Positions 1-6,595 of a stretch of DNA of 8,964 nt are shown piece by piece; position 1 is the stretch's first letter; every line of letters starts with the position of its first letter. A program made the position numbers and the translations under genes. The notes under the pieces were generated by a model. The model ran no database searches and was not told the origin of the DNA. It was given only the letters and a program-made list of their open reading frames with translations. The stretch comes from Solirubrobacteraceae bacterium (GTDB lineage Bacteria; Actinomycetota; Thermoleophilia; Solirubrobacterales; Solirubrobacteraceae): contig JASLHP010000188.1 of the NCBI GenBank assembly GCA_030149625.1, positions 1 through 8,964 of the forward strand. Direction: 5' to 3'.

Positions 1-303
1 GTGGCGCTGGCCGTCGCGCCACACACCGCGAGCGTCGGCCGCTCGATCTACTTCTCCGGTCGCCTGCGCGGCGGCCCGGTGCCGGCGGGCGGCAAGCTGC
101 TGGTGCTGGAGGCGCGCTCGCCGGGTGGCGCCTGGCTGGAGTTCGACGTTGTGCGCAGCGACGCGCGCGGGCGCTTTCACGCGGGCTATCGCTTCAAGTT
201 CCCGGGCCCCGCCGTCTACGAGTTCAGGGTCCTGTGTGAAACCGAGGCCGACTATCCGTTTGTCACGGGCGCATCGAAGGTCGTGAGCGTGTTCGAGCGC
301 TGA
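1..303 (+). CDS. C-terminal fragment of exported Ig-like/beta-sandwich protein (5' end outside window)
   Basis: The reading frame is open from the first base to a TGA at 301-303, giving 100 residues. The GTG at base 1 happens to be in frame, but I see no promoter or leader, and the fragment opens in the middle of a beta-rich domain, so the gene most likely begins upstream of the window. The visible part (SGRLRGG at about 19-25, GGKLLVLEAR at about 30-39, then TDARGRF-like SDARGRFHAGYRF at about 53-65 and a YEFRV strand near 73-77) has the alternating pattern of Ig, fibronectin or carboxypeptidase-regulatory-like domains that often end exported proteins of high-GC actinobacteria. Its role is unknown; a structural or adhesive cell-surface part is a guess. 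It converges on the propeller-like gene with no base between the two stops. Confidence 0.6.
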   Translation: MALAVAPHTASVGRSIYFSGRLRGGPVPAGGKLLVLEARSPGGAWLEFDVVRSDARGRFHAGYRFKFPGPAVYEFRVLCETEADYPFVTGASKVVSVFER

Positions 304-1422
304 CTAGGACTCGGGGCATTGCGGCGCGCCGGCCGGTGCGACGGCCACGCCGTCGACGACGATCGGGAGATCGGATGCCGACAGGCTCGCTTCGAGCAGT
401 TCCGTGGGGCCAACCGACACTTGTGTGACGCATCGGTACCCGCCCGGGGTCGGCGGCGTGAAGCCGAAGCTTTGCTGCGCCCATGCCAGCTGCGTCTTGC
501 CGAGGCCGACGCCCTCCACGCGCGCCGAGCCTGGGAAGGTGGCGACCGTGTGCGTTTCGCCGCTCGCGAGGTCGAGCACGTCGATCTGTTCGACGCCGCC
601 CTGTGCGGTCGTGTAGGCGATACGGCCTTCGGCGAGCGAGGCCACATTGCTCCCGGTTGGGCCGAGCGAGCGGCCGGTGCGCATCGTCGCGTTGCCCCAC
701 CACCCGGATGCGGTGGCCGGTCCAGGCGGCAGCAAGAACGTGCTTGTCACGAGCACGTCGCCGGCGGCGTCGATCTGGGTGCGCTCGTAGCGATCTCGTG
801 GTTCTTCATGGGCTGGCGAGCTCACCGTGTAGAGCAGCTTTGCGCGGCGCGTGCTGCGGACCTCGACCGATATGCGCGCTGCCGGCGTTTCGGATGCTTC
901 GTAGCTCAGCGCCAGCCGCTGTCCCGCGGCCGCCAGCGAGACTGTGGCGCTGGGGACGGGCCCGACGCTTTCCAGGGCGCCGCCGCTGAGCGGCACGCGC
1001 ACCAGGTAATCGGCCTGCGCAGGGTGGCGTCGGCCGAGGCAGCTCGCGCGCACAATCGTGTAAAGGTGTCCGCCCGCCAGGGCCTCGAGCCAGCCTTCCG
1101 GGGTACCAGCGCTGCAGCGCCGCAACGTCGGCACGGGCACGAGCGGCCCTCCGGTTCTGCCCAGCTCGATGCCCGTCCGCTCGGCGGCGGCCGTCCACCC
1201 GTCTTCGAGCAGCACCGCCGAGGATTCTGCGTCGGGCACGATCAGCTGTGTCCCCGCGGGTCCGCTTAGAGACACGCCGCTCGCGCCCCACCACAGCAAG
1301 CCGCCTTCTACGACAGCCAGACCATGCCCAAAGCTGGGTGCATCCACCGCCGCGCTTGCCTGCGCGACGAGCCCCTGCGACAGTGCCAGCGAGAGCGCGA
1401 GAGCAAGCGCGCGAGCCCTCAC
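304..1422 (-). CDS. exported beta-propeller-like protein, last gene of the glycan operon
   Basis: This 372-residue protein begins with a GTG whose GTGA overlaps the stop of the flippase gene, so the two are probably translationally coupled. The start is supported by the signal peptide it produces: MRAR, then a run of Ala/Leu/Ser to about residue 20, and a signal peptidase I site of the form A-S-A at 22-24. The mature part is a series of short beta-strand stretches with WD40/TolB-like phrasing, for example LAEGRIAYTT at 263-272 and IDVLDLASGETHTVATF at 280-296 followed by LAWAQQ at 312-317. Four cysteines (103, 128, 331, 369) could form two disulfides outside the membrane. There is no lipobox, no C-terminal anchor and no catalytic motif that I can recognise. 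It might bind or monitor the exported glycan, but that rests on gene position only. The frame stays open upstream to 2061 inside the flippase gene; I treat that as shadow. Confidence 0.75.
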   Translation of the reverse strand: MRARALALALSLALSQGLVAQASAAVDAPSFGHGLAVVEGGLLWWGASGVSLSGPAGTQLIVPDAESSAVLLEDGWTAAAERTGIELGRTGGPLVPVPTLRRCSAGTPEGWLEALAGGHLYTIVRASCLGRRHPAQADYLVRVPLSGGALESVGPVPSATVSLAAAGQRLALSYEASETPAARISVEVRSTRRAKLLYTVSSPAHEEPRDRYERTQIDAAGDVLVTSTFLLPPGPATASGWWGNATMRTGRSLGPTGSNVASLAEGRIAYTTAQGGVEQIDVLDLASGETHTVATFPGSARVEGVGLGKTQLAWAQQSFGFTPPTPGGYRCVTQVSVGPTELLEASLSASDLPIVVDGVAVAPAGAPQCPES

Positions 1423-2897
1423 GACGCGGCTCGCTTGCGTCGCGCGGCGAGCACCAGCTCCTCGGGCATCGCGCCGAACGACAGCAGCGCGACCAGCAGC
1501 GTCACCGAGCTGGCGGCGGTTGCCACGACCGCGTGGCGATGTAGCACGATGCCGACGGCGAACGCGACCGCGAACGCCGCGGCGATCCGCGGCAGCCCGC
1601 GCAGCGACGGCCGCAGATCGCCGCGCAGGCGCGTCAGACAGACGATGTAGCCGGCTGAGAGCAGTACCTCCAGCGAGACCGTCACGAGCGCCGCGCCGTG
1701 CGACCCACCCCCCGGGATCAGCAGCAAGCTCAGAAGCATGGCGGTTAGAAGTATCAATCCATTGACCACGATCAGCTGACGGTACAGGCGTAGAGATAGC
1801 AGCGCGAAGGAGTAGGTAGCCACTAGGAATGTCGCGGGCACGCCCGCGCCGAGCACGCGCAGCACGCCGACCGACGGCGCGAATTCCGCTCCGCCCAGCA
1901 GTGACACCGCGAATGGCGCGCCGATCACGAGACACAGCGACAGCCAGCCGCCGAGGACGAGCGCGCCCTCGAACAGCCGCTGCAGCGAATAGCGCAGGCG
2001 GTCCTCGTCGTCGCGCGCCGCGCGAGCGAGTATCGGGAACGCCGAGGTGACGAGCAGCCACGGAACAGCGTTGACGACGTCGAGCACTCGAAAGGACAGG
2101 CTGAAGTAGCCCGTCTGCACCTTGTTCGACAGCAGCGACATGGCGACGACGACGATGCGGAAGTACACGGCGCCGAGCGCGGTCGCGGCCGCGTACACGA
2201 GCGATTCAGACATCAGCGCGCGCCAGCGCGAAGCGTGAAACGACGGGAGCAGGGGCGCCTGCTGGCGCACGAGGCTCACCGTCAACGCCAGCGTCGCGAG
2301 CGCCGCGAGCGAGGAGACCGCAAAGAACGGCAGCAGGCTCGCGCCGGCGACGACCAGCGTGATCATGCCGGCGGCCGTCACGAACTGCCCGAGAAAGTCG
2401 TTCAGAGCCTGCCAGCCCAGCCGCATGTCCGCCATCAGCGGCACCGTCAGCGTGTACTGCAGGTTCAACAGGAACAGCCCCATGCCGGCCAGCGCGGTTC
2501 CCTCCACGAGCGTGCGTTCATAGCCCGCCGCGAGCGCGAACGCCACCGCCCCGGTCACGCCCGTGAGCGTCAACACGATGCGCAGTCCCAGCAGGTCGCT
2601 CATCAGCCGGCGCTGCTCGTGCCCGGTGCTGTTCGTGAACTCGCGCACGCCTACGTTCGCGACGCCGCCCTCGGTCAGCGCCTGCACGATGAACAGCAGC
2701 GAAGTGACGATCAGGTAGTGCCCCCAGCCGACCTTGCCCAGGTGACGGACCACGAACGGCACTGACGCGAGACTCGCGAGCACCCCCGCTCCGTAGGCGA
2801 GCACGCGCATCGAGCCGCCGCGGATGAAGCGCTCTCCGGCGGTCCCGGAGTCGAGCACGTCGACGGGTGGCGCGTGGTCGAGTTGTAGGTCGGTCAT
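1419..2897 (-). CDS. Wzx-type polysaccharide flippase (MATE/MOP superfamily)
   Basis: A 492-residue inner-membrane protein expected to flip a lipid-linked oligosaccharide from the cytoplasmic to the outer face. After a soluble N-terminus of about 28 residues there are about 12-14 hydrophobic segments, including roughly 33-52, 59-79, 103-125, 133-155, 168-188, 190-210, 232-255, 311-334, 347-368, 374-394, 403-421, 437-453 and 456-475. Length and hydrophobic layout fit the RfbX/Wzx group. Family-like features are the basic loop after TM1 (VPFVVRHLGKVGWGHY, 46-61), the polar GGVANVGVREF stretch (77-87) and SFRVLDVVNAVPW (268-280). Its ATG follows the GT2 stop by one base (TGACATG), and its own stop overlaps the next GTG, so it sits mid-operon. 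No good Shine-Dalgarno sequence is visible. It could also serve a teichoic or lipo-glycan, since substrate cannot be read from sequence. Confidence 0.88.
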   Translation of the reverse strand: MTDLQLDHAPPVDVLDSGTAGERFIRGGSMRVLAYGAGVLASLASVPFVVRHLGKVGWGHYLIVTSLLFIVQALTEGGVANVGVREFTNSTGHEQRRLMSDLLGLRIVLTLTGVTGAVAFALAAGYERTLVEGTALAGMGLFLLNLQYTLTVPLMADMRLGWQALNDFLGQFVTAAGMITLVVAGASLLPFFAVSSLAALATLALTVSLVRQQAPLLPSFHASRWRALMSESLVYAAATALGAVYFRIVVVAMSLLSNKVQTGYFSLSFRVLDVVNAVPWLLVTSAFPILARAARDDEDRLRYSLQRLFEGALVLGGWLSLCLVIGAPFAVSLLGGAEFAPSVGVLRVLGAGVPATFLVATYSFALLSLRLYRQLIVVNGLILLTAMLLSLLLIPGGGSHGAALVTVSLEVLLSAGYIVCLTRLRGDLRPSLRGLPRIAAAFAVAFAVGIVLHRHAVVATAASSVTLLVALLSFGAMPEELVLAARRKRAAS

Positions 2898-2898
2898 G

Positions 2899-3816
2899 TC
2901 AACGCGCGCGCAGTCTGCTCAGCGCCTTCCTCCAACCGATCGTCGTGTCGAGCGCCTCGCGCGGTGCCCGCAGACGTTGACCGCGCGCGCGGCGGTAGCC
3001 CGACAGCCGGGCGCGTAGGGGCACCAGCGTGCCGTGTCGCGCCAGGCCAAAGCCGACGACCAGCGCCTCGAAGATCAGCGTGCGGATCGCCGCGCGACCG
3101 TGCAGCACCCCGTAGCGCGCCAGCAGGAAGCCGCGAGCGAAGCCAAACAGCTCGCGCTGGCGCGGCGAACCGACGCCGATGCTCGCGCCGCCCTCGTGCA
3201 CGCCGCGTGCCGACGGCGCTTCGGCCGCCGTCCAGCCGGCGAGGCGCAGGCGCAGGCCGAGGTCAACGTCCTCGCCGTAGGCAAACAGCTGCTCGTCGAA
3301 GCCGCCGGCGTGCTCGAACGCGGCGCGCCGGTATGCGGCAAGGCCGCCGCTCGGCGCCGCGAGCAGGCCTGGGCGCGCGTCGCGCGGCTGGTGGCGCAGA
3401 CGGTTGTACGCCGCGAGCGTGACGTCCAGCTCGATCCCGAACGCGTCCACCAGATCAGTCCCCGGGATCGTCGTCAGCCCGGCCACCATCCCGCACCGCG
3501 GGTCCGCGCCCAAGGGCACGAGGATCGCCTCCACGCACCCGTCCGCCACCAGCACGTCGTCGTTGACCAGCACGATCGCCTCGCCGTCACCGGCCGCCGC
3601 GCCGGCGTTGACGGCCGCGCCGAAGCCACGGTTCTCCTCCAGCTCGAGCACGTGCACGTCGGGAAAGCGCTCGCGCACGCCCTCGGCGGTGCCGTCGCCC
3701 GACGCGTTGTCGACGATGAACGTGCGCTGTGGCGGGTGCTGGCTCGCGAGACGCTCCAGGCAGCGCAGCACGCGCTCGCCCGATCGCCACGTCACCACCA
3801 CCACGTCCGCGGTCAT
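2899..3816 (-). CDS. family 2 glycosyltransferase (rhamnosyltransferase-like GT2)
   Basis: A 305-residue GT-A fold enzyme that should transfer a sugar from a nucleotide-sugar to the growing lipid-linked glycan in the cytoplasm. The GT2 signature is complete: an N-terminal Rossmann strand (VVVVTW, 5-10), VDNASGDGT at 35-43, ENRGFGAAVNAG at 61-72, the metal-binding VNDDV at 84-88, a GG-F-D-E acceptor-side loop at 171-175, and GEDVDLGLRLRLAGW at 181-195, which supplies the likely catalytic acidic residue. This pattern matches the WcaA/rhamnosyltransferase type of GT2, but donor and acceptor are not predictable. The C-terminal 70 residues are basic with a short hydrophobic stretch around 246-260, suggesting membrane contact. 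The ATG overlaps the upstream GT4 stop (ATGA) and the stop lies one base from the flippase ATG, so it is coupled on both sides. Confidence 0.92.
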   Translation of the reverse strand: MTADVVVVTWRSGERVLRCLERLASQHPPQRTFIVDNASGDGTAEGVRERFPDVHVLELEENRGFGAAVNAGAAAGDGEAIVLVNDDVLVADGCVEAILVPLGADPRCGMVAGLTTIPGTDLVDAFGIELDVTLAAYNRLRHQPRDARPGLLAAPSGGLAAYRRAAFEHAGGFDEQLFAYGEDVDLGLRLRLAGWTAAEAPSARGVHEGGASIGVGSPRQRELFGFARGFLLARYGVLHGRAAIRTLIFEALVVGFGLARHGTLVPLRARLSGYRRARGQRLRAPREALDTTIGWRKALSRLRAR

Positions 3817-4937
3817 CCCGACAGCAGCTCGTCGTAGATCGCGCGCAGCCGTGCGGCGGCGGCGGCGGCGGAGAAGCGCTCCAGACGATCCGCCTCGGGC
3901 GCTGAGCGCGTGCCCGGAGCCACGGCGAGCGGTCCCTGCTGAAGCGTGTCGGCGAGGCCCACCCAGTCACCCGGCGACACATATCGGGCGCTTGGGCCCG
4001 CGACCTCGGGGATTGCGCCGCTCGCGCTTGCGAGGATCGGCAGATGGCCGGCCATCGCCTCGGCGAGCACCATCCCGAACTGCTCCTCCCAGAAGCGCAC
4101 GGGCAGGCTCGCGAGTACCAGACAGGATGCCTGCGCGTACAGCGCGGGCATCTGCTCATAGGGCACGGCGGCGCGGAACTCGACGGCTTCCCCGAGTCCA
4201 AGCTCGCGCGCCAGCGCGCGCAGGCGCCCCCCCTCGGGCCCGTCGCCGACGATCAGCGCGCGCACGTCGCTGCGCCCGCGCAAGCGCAGCAGCGCGAGCG
4301 CCCTCAGCAGATCCTGATGTCCCTTCTCCCACACGAGTCGCCCAGCGGAGAGCACCAGGTGCGAGCCGTCCGCCGGTGGACGCGGCGCGCGCGCGGCGGC
4401 GAAGCCATCGACGTCGATACCCGGCGGGCACACGACGATGCGCTCGCGCGCCGCGCCTTCGAGCAGCAGCGCGTCGCGCGCGCGCGAGGTCGTCGCCAGG
4501 AAGCGGTCGGCCGCCGCCAGTACGCCGCGAGCGTACGGACGCGTGCGCACGTTGCGGTAGGCGTCGCGCAGCGGCAACGTCTCCCAGGTCGTGACGACGA
4601 GCCGGAAGCCGAGGCGCGCCTTCAGCTTCGCTGCCTGGGCGCTGTACCAGTTGCCGAGCTCCGCGGCGTGCACGATGTCGGCGCCGCGCAGCTTTGCCTC
4701 CAGGTCGAGGAAGCGCTCGCCGGCGGCGCGTGTCGCGAGGCGGCCCAGTGGGCCTCCCGGCAGCACGTCGCTGAGGGCACGCACCGGACGTCGCTCGAGC
4801 TCGAGCCCGCCGGTGTCGTACAGGTTGCCGGGACCCACGAGCACCTCAACCCTGTAGTCGGGCGCGAGTTGCTCGTGTGGGCGGAGGTCCCATGGCGCGA
4901 CGCTGTGGCCGCGCAGGAGCACGATGCGGGCGCTCAT
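3813..4937 (-). CDS. family 4 glycosyltransferase (GT-B), first gene of the minus-strand operon
   Basis: A 374-residue cytoplasmic retaining glycosyltransferase of the GT1/GT4 group. The C-terminal nucleotide-sugar domain is clear: GIDVDGF at 173-179, SAGRLVWEKGHQDLL at 197-211 with the phosphate-binding Arg/Lys, LIVGDGPEGGRL at 228-239, and the E-x7-E pair E285/E293 within WEEQFGMVLAEAMAG. The N-terminal acceptor domain starts at once with MSARIVLLRG and has ADIVHAAELGNWYSA at 86-100. I chose the ATG at 4937 because the in-frame extension to 5081 would run over the divergent promoter and into the opposite gene, and its third codon positions between promoter and ATG are unusually AT-rich for this genome. 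No Shine-Dalgarno sequence precedes the ATG; translation may depend on the small upstream ORF that overlaps it by ATGA. Near the C-terminus there is a six-alanine run (357-362). Confidence 0.9.
   Translation of the reverse strand: MSARIVLLRGHSVAPWDLRPHEQLAPDYRVEVLVGPGNLYDTGGLELERRPVRALSDVLPGGPLGRLATRAAGERFLDLEAKLRGADIVHAAELGNWYSAQAAKLKARLGFRLVVTTWETLPLRDAYRNVRTRPYARGVLAAADRFLATTSRARDALLLEGAARERIVVCPPGIDVDGFAAARAPRPPADGSHLVLSAGRLVWEKGHQDLLRALALLRLRGRSDVRALIVGDGPEGGRLRALARELGLGEAVEFRAAVPYEQMPALYAQASCLVLASLPVRFWEEQFGMVLAEAMAGHLPILASASGAIPEVAGPSARYVSPGDWVGLADTLQQGPLAVAPGTRSAPEADRLERFSAAAAAARLRAIYDELLSG
3853..3870. repeat. (GCG)6 trinucleotide run inside the GT4 gene
   Basis: Six uninterrupted GCG units on the plus strand encode part of the alanine run (residues 357-362) near the C-terminus of the minus-strand GT4. 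Unit changes would stay in frame and only alter the number of alanines, so it is unlikely to act as a phase-variation switch. Confidence 0.7.
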
Positions 4938-4969
4938 GCTCGAATGCCCGTGGCCTGGTTGTGCGCCAT
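4934..4969 (-). CDS. candidate 11-codon leader ORF coupled to the GT4 gene
   Basis: A short ORF (MAHNQATGIRA) starts with the first ATG, ten bases downstream of the minus-strand hexamer TACGGT, and its TGA overlaps the GT4 ATG as ATGA. Transcription starting six to eight bases after the hexamer would give a leader of only two to four bases, so this ATG would be read by leaderless initiation. Ribosomes finishing the ORF would be placed on the GT4 start, which has no Shine-Dalgarno sequence of its own. Eight of eleven third positions are G or C, too few codons to prove coding. The ATGA junction is the same device used at three other gene junctions in this window. The peptide has no regulatory run of identical codons, so a coupling role is more likely than attenuation. 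It could be chance. Confidence 0.4.
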   Translation of the reverse strand: MAHNQATGIRA

Positions 4970-4979
4970 GGCGACGCGC

Positions 4980-4988
4980 ACCGTAGCA
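4980..4988 (-). promoter_or_regulatory. extended -10 element for the minus-strand glycan operon
   Basis: Read on the minus strand this is TGC-TACGGT, which fits the extended -10 form TGn-TAnnnT. The hexamer ends ten bases before the ATG of the 11-codon ORF (start at 4969) and 42 bases before the GT4 ATG. No TTGACA-like -35 is visible 16-18 bases upstream, as expected for extended -10 promoters. It shares its TA step with the plus-strand hexamer, so polymerase binding in one direction should exclude the other. Confidence 0.5.
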
Positions 4989-4989
4989 T
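4984..4989 (+). promoter_or_regulatory. -10 element (TAGCAT) giving a near-leaderless GT2 mRNA
   Basis: TAGCAT fits TAnnnT and ends nine bases before the GT2 ATG at 4999, so transcription would start at or within about three bases of the start codon. There is no room for a Shine-Dalgarno sequence. A weak -35 candidate, TTGTGC at 4959-4964, is 19 bases upstream, longer than the usual spacing. The same hexamer at nearly the same distance precedes the GT4 gene at 6694. Confidence 0.5.
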
Positions 4990-4998
4990 CGAGCGCCC

Positions 4999-5919
4999 AT
5001 GACCCCCGCGTCCTCGGCCTCAGCGTCGCCCGCGCCGGTCCCCTCCACGGCGTCCGTGACGGCGTGTGTCGTGGTGCGCAACGAGGAGGCCGTGATCGAT
5101 CGCTGCTTGAGCAGTCTCGCGGGGGTCGTCCAGGAGATCGTGCTCGTGCACGATGGCGAGTGCGAAGACCGGACGCTGGAGATCGCCGAGCGCCACGGCG
5201 CGCGCGTGTTCGTGCGCCCGCTCGTCGGACATGCGGAGGCTGCGACGGTGTTCGCCTTCGAGCAGGCTCGCAGCGAGTGGATCCTGTCGCTCGACGCCGA
5301 CGAGTTCCTCTCCGAGGAGCTGCGCCGTCAGCTGCCGCGGCTGCTGGCCGAGGCGGCCGTCAACGGCTACGAGCTCGTGTGGAAGATGTGGGACGGTCGC
5401 CGCTACATCAGCGAGAAGGGGCCGCACAAGCTCGCGCTGTTCCGCCGCTCCTGCGTACATGTGCTCGGCATGGTCCACGCGATCGAGCAGGTCGATCCGC
5501 CGATCGTGCGAACTGAGCTGCACCTCGAGCATCGGCCGCTGTACAACAACTTCACGCTTGCGCTCGTCTTCACCAAGTGGCGGCGCTGGGCGCGAATCCA
5601 GGCGCGCGAGTACCTGCGCGACCTAGCGGAGCTGCCGCGCTTCAACTGGGAGGGCACGCCCTCCTGGCCGCCGCGCCGGCGCGTGCTCAATCGGCTCTCG
5701 CCGCTGCTCTTTCCCGTCTATTTCCCTGGCGCTCTGCTGCAGAACCTGCTCAACTCGCGCGGCACCTACAGCCCGCGCGTGAACCTCAAGATCTCCTTCT
5801 ATCACGGCCTGCTGGCCAGCATGACGCAGTTCTACGTCGCCAAATACCTCTACCTCGGGCTGGACGACGATCCGGCGTCCGAGCCGCCACGACCGGTGTC
5901 CGCGAGCACGTACAACTGA
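4999..5919 (+). CDS. family 2 glycosyltransferase, WaaE/KdtX-like
   Basis: A 306-residue GT2 enzyme, expected on the cytoplasmic membrane face. After an Ala/Ser/Pro-rich tail of about 19 residues the GT-A domain begins: VTACVVVRNEEAVIDRCLSSL at 20-40 (written here as positions of the first nucleotide-binding strand and helix), HDGECEDRTLEIAERHGA at 51-68, and the metal-binding DAD at 99-101 in ILSLDADEFLSEEL. Family-like downstream motifs are KGPHKLALFRR (140-150), MVHAIEQ (158-164) and LEHRPLYNN (176-184). The pattern resembles the WaaE/KdtX group of lipopolysaccharide core glucosyltransferases, though an actinobacterial acceptor would differ. The last 80 residues carry aromatic and hydrophobic stretches (LSPLLFPVYFPGALLQNLL, 233-251; ASMTQFYVAKYLYL, 273-286) that suggest membrane association. 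The start at 4999 is the first ATG after the TAGCAT hexamer. Its 3' end overlaps the methyltransferase gene on the other strand by 70 bases. Confidence 0.9.
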   Translation: MTPASSASASPAPVPSTASVTACVVVRNEEAVIDRCLSSLAGVVQEIVLVHDGECEDRTLEIAERHGARVFVRPLVGHAEAATVFAFEQARSEWILSLDADEFLSEELRRQLPRLLAEAAVNGYELVWKMWDGRRYISEKGPHKLALFRRSCVHVLGMVHAIEQVDPPIVRTELHLEHRPLYNNFTLALVFTKWRRWARIQAREYLRDLAELPRFNWEGTPSWPPRRRVLNRLSPLLFPVYFPGALLQNLLNSRGTYSPRVNLKISFYHGLLASMTQFYVAKYLYLGLDDDPASEPPRPVSASTYN

Positions 5920-6572
5920 GCGACGAGGAACTCCGTCGAGCGCCCGCCTGTGAGCGTGTCGGCCAGACGTGAGCGGTGCAGCGCCGGGTGAGAGGTCTCG
6001 AGCACGCGCCAGCCGGCGCGCTCGATCGCGGCGACGATGTCCTTGCGCGTGAACCAGCGCAGGTGCGTCGAGTCGCGGTGGCCCCACTCGGTGTAGCCGA
6101 ACGTCCCGCGCAGCACGAGGTCGGCGACGAGCGAGAAATGGCGCGCGTTCGGCACCGACACGTGCAGGCGCCCGCCCGGTGCCGCTGCTGCGCGCAGCTC
6201 GGCGAGCACCGAATAAGGGTCGACGAGGTGCTCGAGCACGTCGTAACAGCAGATCGTGTTCCACGGTCCCCCCGAGAGGCGTGCCAGGCACTCCTCGACG
6301 GGTCCCACCTGCACCTCGTCGAGCACGTCGGCCGCGATCGCGGCGGCAGCTGGGTCGATCTCGATGCCGGCGACCGTCTCGGCGCCGGAAGCACGCAGCT
6401 CGCGTGCGACTCCGCCTTCGCCGCAGCCGACATCCAGCACCCGCCCGAGCGGGCGTGGCAGCGCCGCGACGAGGTCGGGACGCCTGTTGGCGTAGTAGCC
6501 GGGAGGCTTCTCCTCGCTGGCGGAGCCGAGCGTGTGAGCGACTGGAGGCTGCTCGGCATCGGATCGACTCAC
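5850..6572 (-). CDS. class I SAM-dependent methyltransferase (UbiG/Methyltransf_23 type)
   Basis: A 240-residue cytoplasmic methyltransferase if read from the GTG at 6572. Motif I is VLDVGCGEGG at 45-54 and motif II the acidic IEID at 70-73, which bind SAM; CYDVLEHLVDP at 109-119 is the motif common in UbiG-like enzymes, and APGGRLHVSVPN at 131-142 is motif post-II. HLRWFTRKDI at 170-179 and AGWRVLE at 186-192 complete the fold. In a glycan locus it may O-methylate or cap a sugar, but this is inference. The GTG lies ten bases after a TGC-TACGGT element in the second copy of the 17-base repeat. An in-frame ATG at 6665 would add 31 residues with acceptable codon use, so the start is not settled. 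The last 23 residues, Gly/Ser-rich beyond the fold, overlap the opposing GT2 gene. Confidence 0.85.
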   Translation of the reverse strand: MSRSDAEQPPVAHTLGSASEEKPPGYYANRRPDLVAALPRPLGRVLDVGCGEGGVARELRASGAETVAGIEIDPAAAAIAADVLDEVQVGPVEECLARLSGGPWNTICCYDVLEHLVDPYSVLAELRAAAAPGGRLHVSVPNARHFSLVADLVLRGTFGYTEWGHRDSTHLRWFTRKDIVAAIERAGWRVLETSHPALHRSRLADTLTGGRSTEFLVAQLYVLADTGRGGSDAGSSSSPR

Positions 6573-6578
6573 GGGCGA

Positions 6579-6595
6579 GCGCACCGTAGCATCGA
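6579..6595. repeat. 17-base promoter-like repeat, copy 2 (methyltransferase start)
   Basis: Identical to 4976-4992 over all 17 bases. It sits directly upstream of the methyltransferase GTG and, if that gene starts at 6665 instead, would lie inside the coding frame. On the plus strand its TAGCAT (6587-6592) has no start codon at a leaderless distance; it could only feed the GT4 gene at 6694 through a leader of about 95 bases. Confidence 0.7.
6583..6591 (-). promoter_or_regulatory. extended -10 element for the methyltransferase gene
   Basis: On the minus strand this reads TGC-TACGGT, the same extended -10 as at 4980-4988. The hexamer ends ten bases before the GTG at 6572, exactly the spacing seen to the 11-codon ORF at 4969. 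Near-leaderless initiation at the GTG follows from this spacing. No -35 is evident. Confidence 0.45.

Larger units (their letters stand above)
4976..4992. repeat. 17-base promoter-like repeat, copy 1 (divergent GT4/GT2 region)
   Basis: The sequence GCGCACCGTAGCATCGA is found here and, without a mismatch, at 6579-6595; flanking bases differ at both ends. It lies in the only spacer between the minus-strand operon and the plus-strand GT2 gene and contains -10 like hexamers for both directions sharing the central TA. Its reuse at another gene start suggests a shared promoter or operator rather than coding constraint. Confidence 0.7.

Noticed and set aside
1423..2061. Upstream extension of the propeller-like protein in the same frame
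   Set aside because: It lies wholly inside the flippase gene, is Arg-rich, and would bury the clear signal peptide that follows the GTG at 1422.
3404..4594. Plus-strand open frame of 396 codons opposite the GT2 and GT4 genes
   Set aside because: Low-complexity Arg/Ser/Pro/Ala composition and antisense to two genes with intact catalytic motifs.
4938..5081. 48-residue N-terminal extension of the first GT4
   Set aside because: It would place the start inside the opposite gene and code through the promoter; its third positions near the promoter are unusually AT-rich, and the GT-B fold already begins at MSARIVLL.
4044..5516. Long plus-strand open frame of 490 codons across the GT4 gene and into the GT2 gene
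   Set aside because: It is antisense to a clear GT4, crosses the divergent promoter, and has an Arg/Ala/Gln-rich composition with no recognisable motif; such frames are common shadows in GC-rich DNA.
5921..5938. Possible hairpin CGACG/CGTCG just after the GT2 stop as a terminator
   Set aside because: Only five pairs around an eight-base loop, no T run, and it lies within methyltransferase coding sequence.
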